Origin: Pyrenopolyporus hunteri
Taxonomy: Eukaryota > Ascomycota > Sordariomycetes > Xylariales > Hypoxylaceae
Direction of reading: 5' to 3'
Assembly (NCBI GenBank): GCA_902806595.1
Contig: CADCXC010000014.1
Span: 186,001-250,000, forward strand
Length of the DNA: 64,000 bases
The position numbers and the translations under genes were made by a program. Shown piece after piece: positions 56,415-64,000 of this stretch. The notes below the pieces were generated by a model that searched no databases, was not told where the DNA came from, and was given only the letters and a program-made list of their open reading frames with translations. How positions within the stretch are numbered: position 1 is the stretch's first letter; every line of letters begins with the position of its first letter.

Positions 56415-58539
56415 GTTTTTTGTCTCCTTAACTTGTCCACTATCCTTTGTGTAACTATTTTGATAGGCAGGCAGAACTAAGAATGCCTCAATCAGAAGAG
56501 CAGCAATGCGACAAACCCTTCAAAAAAGGAGCGAAGATAGTGGGGAGTCATTTTTGGCGTATTTGAACTCTACCCCGACCAGGCCAGCCCCTCTCATCGC
56601 AGGGTTGCAATACATGCGTCTAGATGGAACCGGGTAGCGAACAAATTGCTAGCGATAGCCGCATGCGGCGGGACGGCAGGCTAAGGTTAGACGTCTCCTC
56701 GGTGATTCCCGGAAAACCATAGACATTTGGACAAGCTTTCCACCCAACCTTTCTCCATGTGGGCTTCGACCGACCTGCCTAGTCGGGCTACCAGCCTAGG
56801 GTAGGATAGGTAAGATTATCTTGAGCTTTCCAGAGCTCGCTATGAAGGCGCCAAGAAAGGATCCATCGCCGACAGATTGGCCAATCGCAGCTGATTATGC
56901 ACCATTTCTTGCATCTCCGCTATAGGTCCGGGAGGGTCGCGATGGGCGCCCGCTGAACGCCGGGTTCGGAGCGTTACTAACAACTTCGCATTATATTTCC
57001 AGGATGCCAAATGATCACTAGATCGACGTTGTGATGGGTTATTACTATTGCTCACACGGAGAGAAGAGGAAGAGAAATTTGTCAGAGAGTAGAATCGGGG
57101 TCTTGGTCAGGCAATTCGAGACTTAACTCGACACGGCTCGATGTGGCGCTATTCGGGTAGTTTAGAGAGTCCACAATGCGGCTTGATACGCTTTAATAAG
57201 TCCATTTTAAACTCCGGTACTCCGATCTAGTTCGAAGATATCATTAGATAATAGATGAGAAAATAAATAATGAAAGGGAATTGCATGAAATCGATCGGGT
57301 ATGCCCTTGACCGGTCTAAACCAGCACGTTCCATGGAGGTTTTAATAGAAATATATAAGAGAAATACAAATCAGCTATTAAAAAGTCTTCTAACGTTGGA
57401 ACCGGAAAGGGCTTACGGAAGACCACCTCTAGCAGATTATACCTATGCTGATTTATTCTAATCAAAGCATCCGATGAAATTTAACATTCATAAAATACCT
57501 ATTTTACCCCTATTCTACTCGGTTGTGTAACATGAGGTGAGAACGCGCGCTATAACGACGAAGCCGAAGGGCGTCACGCGATATTGCGGTAACGATTTAT
57601 AAAGCGCTTATTGAGTTCAGATTATTACCTCTATTTAAATATTTTATATTAAGTCTGTCTTGTGTCGGTTGATCTTAACCCCTTTTCTCAGTTCGGATGT
57701 CATGGTTAAGAAGACATTTTATTTCGACGTCTTCAAACTCCGAATAGCGAAACAGGCGTTAACATATATTCATGTTTAGGAAATCTAAAATTATTCTAAT
57801 AAGGGCCTATTCGTCGGAGCGTCCGGATCGGCACATTTCTGATTTCCCGATCTCGAATGACGACGCCACCAGCCATCTAGCGCAATGTAAGGGGTTGCCT
57901 TAGCTAGGGAGTCGTTGATCTGCAAAGTCCCGCCCAAGTCACGGAGCTGCTATTATTATCCCGTCCCGGCCATGTGAACATCCCAGGGAGCTGCCTGGCG
58001 GTCGGGACTGAAGTTGAATGGAGCTACTCGACCCGAGTATTAAAAATAGTATATAAACTCAACTAACAGCCCTAGCAGCCCTAACCGCATCACAAGGGCC
58101 GGAATTTTTAAGTTACACCACCCAGGTAAATACCGTATTGGGGTTTATCCCACGGGCGGTGTAATATGTGTACCATGTTAGCATTATTTGCGCTGGGAAT
58201 GAGGCGAGTATCTTACAACACATTGGGATAAATACGAACCTCGAAACTTGCCAGAGCCGGCGTATAGTTTATTCAGCAGCTAGATAGCTATTCTAATGTA
58301 ATGATCGTAAACCCGAGAACCTCGAAAATGATAAAAATGTAAACCAATGTAAGTAGAACTCCAAATCAATGAAAACCCCTGAATCAATCACTCGCACCTT
58401 GCCCCTTGCCCCCTATCCGTCCGCATGAAGCTGGTCCACAAGTAAAATGCACATATCCAAGTAAATCCAACCCAGCCCAACCAGCCAGCCCTAACCCCTT
58501 ACCCCCTATCTCCAAATACCGAGCCGAGGACGAAGCATC
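56415..58539. other. AT-rich gene-poor interval with a hairpin
   Basis: 2.1 kb between two same-strand genes. Up to about 57150 it looks like promoter sequence for the phosphatase homologue. The 57180-58400 part is markedly AT-rich, with only short open frames, and looks like decayed repeat DNA. It includes the 52-bp fold-back at 58113-58164. No transposase fragment could be recognised. Confidence 0.45.
58113..58164. repeat. Short inverted repeat (hairpin), 52 bp
   Basis: TTACACCACCC at the left is matched by GGGCGGTGTAA at the right with one mismatch in 11. An inner AAATACC/GGGTTTAT pair extends the fold imperfectly. It lies in an AT-rich spacer, far from a stop codon, so it is unlikely to be a gene terminator. 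Confidence 0.7.
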
Positions 58540-59995
58540 TCACTTGCGCTTCGCGATACCGCAGGTCTGCAGGCACTGCTCGACGCCGAGCGCGACGTTG
58601 GCGCTGATGAGGCCGCGGTACTTGTCGACGTCGGCGCCGGAGATGTGGTTGCCGAAGGCGGCGCGGACCGTGCCGTTGTTGAGGGCGAGGTACGCCTGCG
58701 CCATGGTGTTGGCGCCCGGGTCGTCGCTCGACACGGGCGAGATGAAGGTCGCCTCGTCGCACGTCGGGTTGTACTGCGAGTGCAGCGAGCCCATGTAGTA
58801 GGGGGTCGCCTCTGTGGTGGGGGTTAGTGAGCGGCTCTTAACTTTTCCAATTTTATTTATATAATCTTTTCCTTTACGGAAATGTGACTTGTAAGGGAGG
58901 TAGGATTAGGGGAAAATAGGGGTACATACGTAGTTCCTCGAGCACGTTCGTGACGTCGCGAGGCTTCTGATCGGCGGTCTCGATACCGTTCTCGATCACC
59001 ATCTCGGAGACGATCCTGCCCTTGGTCACGAGGAGCAGCTCGGTCGCGCGGTTGTGGATGTGCGGGGTGTTGAAGCCGCACGGCCCCAGGAAGCCCATGG
59101 CCATGCCGATCCCCGTCGCCGTCAGCGCCGGGAACACCTTGCGGTCGACACGGACGAGCTCGCCGCCCTGGCCGGGGCCGTACGTGCGCGCCTTGTTCAA
59201 GTCATAGACGAAGTCGGTGTCGTTCGGGAACACGTTGTTGACGGCGTCGACGTGCGTTTCCGAGAGCAGGATCTGCTGAATCTTGCTCAGGTTTGTTGGC
59301 GTGGCGGGAGGTGTGGCGGCGGAAGATCCTGCTGAGGCTGCTGACGACGCCGGAGGCGCCTGAGATGCTTGAGTTGCCGGCGGTGCTTGCGATGACTGAG
59401 GTGCTTGGGGTGCCTGTGGTGCCTGAGGAGCCTGAGGAGTTTGAGGTACCTGGGGTGATTGAGGTGCTTGAGACGCTTGAGGAGCCTGTGGTGCCTGTGG
59501 TATTTGGGGTATCTGAGGCGTCTGTGGTGCCTGGGCTCCCGGGAATGCTGGGGATGCCTGCGCTGCTGGAGGTGCTGCTGGAGCTATCTGAGGCGCCTGT
59601 GGTGCCGGTGAAGCTGGTGCTCCGGGGAATCCCGGGGCTCCTGGGAATGCTGGAGCCGCCGGGAACGCCGGAGGTGCCGCTTGGGGAGCTTGAGGTGCTT
59701 GAGGTGCCTGAAGTGTCTGGGATGCCGAGGTCCCTGGGAATGCCGGGGGTGCTTGGGGTGCGGGGGCTCCACCTGCAGCGGACGGCACGGCTCCCCCTAA
59801 GTTGGTCGCAGAAGGGATATAGCTGAGCGGGGTATAGTAGCTCGAGCCAGCAGGGGTCCCTCCCGGCGTCAAGCTCGTCGCGACTCCGGGAGCCGGAGTT
59901 GAGTTGAAGCCCGGGCCCTGACGCTTGTTGGCCGGTGCGGCCGAGGTAATAGAGGAGAAGGCCAAGATGGCTGTGATGGCACTGGCTTTGAACAT
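58540..59995 (-). CDS. Secreted cupin (spherulin-1/germin-like) with Pro/Ala/Gln-rich N-terminal region
   Basis: Two minus-strand exons, 59995-58930 and 58811-58540, 445 residues; intron GTATGT...CACAG, phase 1. Signal peptide 1-19, then a possible Kex2 site at NKR/Q (residues 23-26). Residues 60-225 are a low-complexity APQAPQ-type region built from Pro, Ala, Gln and Gly. The cupin domain starts near 235 (IQQILLSETHVDAVN). Its metal motif is GFNTPHIHNRATELLLVTKG at about 305-325, giving HxH and Glu ligands; a second cupin half with GSLHSQYNP is encoded by exon 2. Spherulin-like fungal cupins are extracellular or spore-associated and may bind Mn, with uncertain enzymatic activity. The Pro/Gln-rich extension is unusual for the family and suggests anchoring in wall or matrix (inference). 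Confidence 0.88.
59330..59770. repeat. Degenerate 9-nt tandem repeats encoding the APQ-rich region
   Basis: On the minus strand the sequence repeats units such as GCACCACAG and GCTCCTCAG (Ala-Pro-Gln), with substitutions to Pro-Ala-Phe-Pro-Gly and Ser variants. Codon variety shows that the amino-acid repeat is older or under selection, unlike the single-codon Ser run of the F-box gene. Confidence 0.8.
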
Positions 59996-62962
59996 CTTGA
60001 GGTTATCAGACGATTAGACGAATGGGTGTCCAAAGAGAATTTGGTCTGGGGGAATGGCTGCGCTGGTATGAGAAGAGAAGAGAGAAGAGAGATAATCCGA
60101 GCCTAGAAAAATAAGGAAATACCCAAGGAGAAGGGGAAAAGGAAATAGGAAAATGGGAAAATAGTAGGAAACGGAAAAGCTTTGTGATTCCTGATTTGAT
60201 AGTGATGATAGGAGAGAATGCTTCCCATCGTTAGATTCACCCAAGTCTTTATATTTTTTCTTCGAGTATATCTCGAAACCTATATTAAGAAGAGCTTGAG
60301 TGACCAGGCTCATGACTCTCTCCCTTGCGCTATAGCTAGGTGACGATGGCCTCTATCCGACGGAGCGCTCGAGTTCCGTAAGGCTGAGCAGGACCAGCTA
60401 CGCAAGCTCCCGGTTGCCAGAAGCTGTCAGCAAGGGCGATTCGGAGGTCCGACGTAAGAATACAAAAATAACGACGGTGGTCACAACTACTACTAAGTGT
60501 TAGAATAGGGCTAGATATGCCAGGGAGTTCATTCGATTAACTAACGGAGATAAAAAAAAAAAAAAGGACCTGAACTTTACGATCTAGAGATGGGTTGCGC
60601 CGATTCAGATAGCTTGTAGGCCACGATGCCTCGAGGAAACTGAAAAGGTAACAATGCTAAGGGCCTTGTAGCTTTACTGCTCTATCATATACCTTGGTAT
60701 GCTTAGAAGAGAATCATCTTTAAAATTGAATAGCTTCAGCTCTAGTCTTTTCTTCAATCCTCTCTACCCCCCTGCTTTCCCTCTTGAAGCTGGGAGCTAT
60801 CACGTAAGAGATAGTAGAATAGAGTAGAAACATGGGACACGGCAAGATCTGGGGATCCCATCTGTCGGTTGGCTAGAGACCCGGAACGAATATTATCAAC
60901 AGTCGATATCTATTAACGAATCTAATATGTCTGTCAGCAGACCAAGTTTAGTTAGCACACTTGTAACATAAAAAACCATCCCTACCTAAAGGGAGAGTCA
61001 TGCAGAACTCTTTATGCCTAGGTAGATTTAAACAGGTGATATAGATATAAAAAACATTATTCTCGGTTGATCTGTCCGTAGCTGACTTGGATATAGCTCT
61101 ATGAGGTGTCAATCCTCACATACTATCCAGGATGTTCTTAGCAGGACTTTCTAAATTAAGCCGGTTATTGATGTTCCGGGACCTTCTCTAAAATAGGTAG
61201 CGTATGTTGTACGAGGTGGAGAATGGCGCCGAGGGAAATATACAAGGCGGGAGAGGCCGACTATAATTCTATTAACCATGTTTTCCTTACGAAGAATATT
61301 TCATACTTAATTAGGAATACCTGGGCACTTTCCGGTTTGGTTGACATTCCCTTATGAGTTAACCGCGCCGTAGTAGCGCGCATTTCACGTGAATATATGA
61401 GGTCGTGCTGGCTACCTACTGTACGATACCTAGCGGCCCGAGTGTTGTAGTAAGCCGCCTGCGAGATTTCATCTTCCTTCAATCCAGACTCGGGAGAATG
61501 CCAAGGAGAATCGGACCAACGCGCCGCCTTGCAGCGTCGCAATATAGCAGGAGGGTAACATCCTCCCGTCCTAATGTTTGCCATTAGGTAGTATGTTCCT
61601 TGATTCGGATCATCCAGCTCATCGAGCCCATCGGGCAACATTGAGACGCGTCCTATTGCGCGCGAGGTCGGTACCCTGAGAACCCCTCTGCGCTGGCACG
61701 GCACTCCACGTGGAGAGTCGTCGTTCGTATAACACGTTGGGAGTTTTTTTTTCTCCCCCCCTTGCAGAATCTGGCGACCCTTGCGACCCTTGTCAGGCTT
61801 GTCGGTCTGTTCCAACTCCCGGAGACGACCCCTGGGTCACCGCAAGTGCGATCAGCATCGGTATGGCCTGTTAGTAAGAGTCTCAATCAAATGCTATCAT
61901 CGTGAGCATCTTCTCGTGGTGAGATGTTGACATTTTTCTTCTTTCGTGGTGTAAATACGTCGATCAAGTCGCGCTGCGCGTTTAAGGGTCAAGTTGGTTC
62001 CTGCATTAGCGCACGGGTTGAGTTGAGTTGGGCTGGGTCGAAGGTGTGATAGTTGTGTAGTATTAGTAGGTAGATGGGTTGATCTTGGAAGAAAAACGGC
62101 CTGGGCTTCTGAGGAATGGCGAAGGAAGAGTGCGCTCAGCGGTAGTTGCGTTGTACTCCGATGCTCGTGCTCGCTCTTACTCCACTACGTGTACCCTATC
62201 TCGCACTTCCATCGGTCCAAATTTGGAAAGTGGATTCGGACCTGCATTCTAGCTCATTTATATTCCTTAGCTCTCATTGGCCAATCATTTAAGAAATTTC
62301 AATAATCCTGGGGGTACCGACCGGTACCGACCAATAGTAACGGCGGTGGATCGCGCTAGCTCTCCTTCGGGGTACGTGCTAAGCATATGCCCCTGGAGAA
62401 GAAGTGGGAAAGAGTGAGGAACAGTGAGAAACAGTGGGAAATAGTGGGAAAGAGTGGTAGAGCCTTGGATCTGTACCCAATCCGCCGTTCTTTGGCCTCC
62501 ACTACCGTCTCCTGGTTTCCCTTCTCTTACCCATAGTATACACCCCCCGGGTCTCCACTCTCTCTCCTTCTCCTTCGCTGGTGTCGTTTTTCTCTTGTAT
62601 TCTCGAGCATCGCGGCCCAAATCCCTCATTGCTTCGCTTCCCCTTCGCTCTTTTCTTCTCCTTTTTGTTCGTTGTCGCTCATTATATTGGAGAATTATCT
62701 CCTTTTCACTCTTTTGAAGTAAATACCACGCTCGCTCTAAACGTGCTTCCAAAATCTTATCAGAGAACGAAACCCAGTTTTTCTGCACATCCCACGACTA
62801 CATTAGCTACCACATCGGAATCGATCGTCGCCTCCATCGTTGATCGCGTTGTTGATCCGGTGTTGATCGCTTGGTGCACTAGGAGAGGGGCACCTGCGAC
62901 TTAGCTTCGCCATTTGAAGCATACACTCGTTTGATACGAAATCGCTCTAGAGAAAAAATACC
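59996..62962. other. Long promoter interval between the cupin and SUN-family genes
   Basis: Nearly 3 kb between divergent genes for extracellular proteins. The 60480-61260 part is AT-rich with a poly-A run near 60552. A minus-strand frame of 184 codons at 61261-61815 has no domain and is not called. A 10-bp minisatellite lies at 62404-62458. The 62480-62700 part is rich in CT runs and probably holds the SUN gene core promoter and leader. Confidence 0.45.
62404..62458. repeat. 10-bp minisatellite, about 5.5 copies
   Basis: Tandem units of the form GTGGGAAAGA, GTGAGGAACA, GTGAGAAACA, GTGGGAAATA, GTGGGAAAGA, GTGGTAGAG. The unit is strictly 10 bp with point changes. It lies about 500 bp upstream of the SUN gene start codon. 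Confidence 0.9.
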
Positions 62963-64000
62963 ATGAAGATCACGACGATACAAGCCGCCATTGGGTCGGC
63001 GATCCTCCTCTTGAACGCCCAGCCGTGCGCCGCAACCGTTGAACATCGGCACCATCATCTTCATCTTGCGAAGAAACACGGCCACAGTCATATCCACAAC
63101 CGCATTCCAAGCGGCAGCTTAAGCTACAACCCGAAGTATAGCGCGCGAAACAGCTCGGCGCTTGTGTCGCGAGATGGCAAGAAGAAGTGCAAATTCCCCG
63201 AGGACAAGGGTCTGTTTGCTGTGACCCCGTCCGCGATGAACGGCGGTTGGGCCATGGCCCCAGACCAAGAGTGCGTCTCGGGCACTTGGTGTCCCATCGC
63301 TTGTCCACCTGGGAAAGTCATGGCGCAATGGAAACCGAACACGCATTACAACTTTCCGGAATCAACCGTCAGTAATTAATTCCGTCGAAGCCTGTTGCGA
63401 CGATAAGCTAACCTTACTATAGTACGGTGGCATATACTGCAACGATGATGGTGAAATCGAGGTTCCTTTTGAAGATAGGGACTGGTGTGTAGACGGCACC
63501 GGCGCGGTAGAGGCCGTGAACAAGGCGGGAAAAGTTGTTTCTTTCTGCCAAACCTGCCTCCCCGGTTACGAAGATATGATTATTCCCACCGACGTCTTCG
63601 ACACCGCCACCATAGCTGTTCCGGACGCGTCTTATTGGGACGGGACCGCGGCTCAGTGAGTCCCGCCTCGACTACCTAATTTCTGGTCCTAGGCTAACGT
63701 GTTCTAGTTATTATATCAATGCGCCTGGTGTCGATTCGGAACAAGGATGTCATTGGGGAGACGAATCAAAGCCAATTGGTAATTGGTCTCCGTACGTCGC
63801 CGGGGCTAATACCGTCGACGACGGCTCGACCTTCGTCAAGCTCGGAATTAACCCGGTGTGGCAAGACTCTCCCCTCTCTAACACGAAGCCAAACTTTGGC
63901 CTGAGAGTCGACTGCCCGGAAGGCGGCTGCAACGGCGCTAAATGCGAAGTGGACGGGTCCGGTGTAAGGAGCGATAACAAGGCGACCGGTGCTGGTGGCT
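62963..64000 (+). CDS. SUN-family cell-wall glycosidase-like protein (GH132), partial
   Basis: Exons 62963-63367, 63423-63655 and 63708 to the window edge; the 3' end is missing. A signal peptide (about 1-24) precedes a His-rich stretch (HRHHHLHLAKKHGHSHIH). The SUN domain then starts with CKFPEDKGLFAVTPSAMNGGWAMAPDQECVSGTWCPIACPPGKVMAQW. It continues with YGGIYCNDDGEIE, WCVDGTG, VVSFCQTCLPGYEDMIIPT and YYINAPGVDSEQGCHWG. These are hallmarks of the Sim1/Uth1/Nca3/Sun4 family, beta-1,3-glucan-active wall proteins needed for septation and morphogenesis. Intron 1 uses a GTCAGT donor in phase 0; an alternative GTAATT donor one base on would break the frame. Intron 2 is GTGAGT...CTAG, phase 2. The frame is open to base 64000. 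Confidence 0.93.

Noticed and set aside
61261..61815. 184-codon minus-strand frame between the cupin and SUN genes
   Set aside because: No domain, no splice partners, composition like the surrounding non-coding DNA. It could still be a lineage-specific gene, but there is no support for it.
1..64000. Search for secondary-metabolite clusters, CRISPR arrays, intact transposases, rRNA genes and telomeric repeats
   Set aside because: None seen by reading both strands. The gene content is largely housekeeping, and repeats are limited to MITE-like elements and simple sequences.

Overview
This 64 kb window comes from the nuclear genome of a filamentous ascomycete, most likely a Sordariomycete. The evidence is short introns of about 50-135 nt (GT...AG, CTAAC/CTGAC-type branch sites), compact single-copy eukaryotic genes, intergenic DNA full of TAGGTAGGTACCTA-type runs, and proteins known mainly from Pezizomycotina (Acl4, a borealin-domain protein, a SUN-family wall protein, a spherulin-like cupin). 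I do not name the genus. I see no rRNA gene, convincing tRNA gene, CRISPR array, secondary-metabolite cluster or intact transposase.

Layout. 1-10.5 kb: the 3' end of an unknown gene, a 1015-residue methyltransferase-domain protein (-), tma22 (+) and a borealin/Nbl1 protein (-). 11-20 kb: rpn10 (+), trs23/TRAPPC4 (-), a small MITE-like element, rpb4 (+), a Cys-rich single-pass membrane protein (-) and puf6 (-). 20-27 kb: gir2/RWDD1 (+), acl4 (-), a four-exon conserved unknown (-) and formyltetrahydrofolate deformylase (-). 27-35 kb: a gene-poor stretch, an unknown membrane-anchored protein (+), rad51 (-) and a second, 657 bp MITE-like element in the rad51/nup120 promoter interval. 35-50 kb: nup120 (+), vps26 (-), rpl9 (+), a signal-peptide/six-Cys/TM protein (-), a Rieske protein (+) and vma13 (+). 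50-64 kb: methylmalonate-semialdehyde dehydrogenase (+), an F-box protein (+), a membrane-anchored histidine-acid-phosphatase homologue (-), a Pro/Gln-rich cupin (-) and a SUN-family wall glycosidase (+) that runs off the right edge.

The genes are mostly housekeeping and do not form one pathway. Five of them (tma22, puf6, gir2, acl4, rpl9) act in ribosome assembly or translation, and three of these (puf6-gir2-acl4) are adjacent. The extracellular and membrane genes gather in the right 10 kb, with larger and more AT-rich spacers. Multi-exon models were built by hand from splice motifs, reading-frame phase and recalled family sequences; in each, the exon lengths sum to a whole number of codons. 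I found no convincing new biological system. The best leads are two non-autonomous inverted-repeat elements, a phosphatase homologue that appears to lack its HD proton-donor motif, and several conserved fungal proteins of unknown function.
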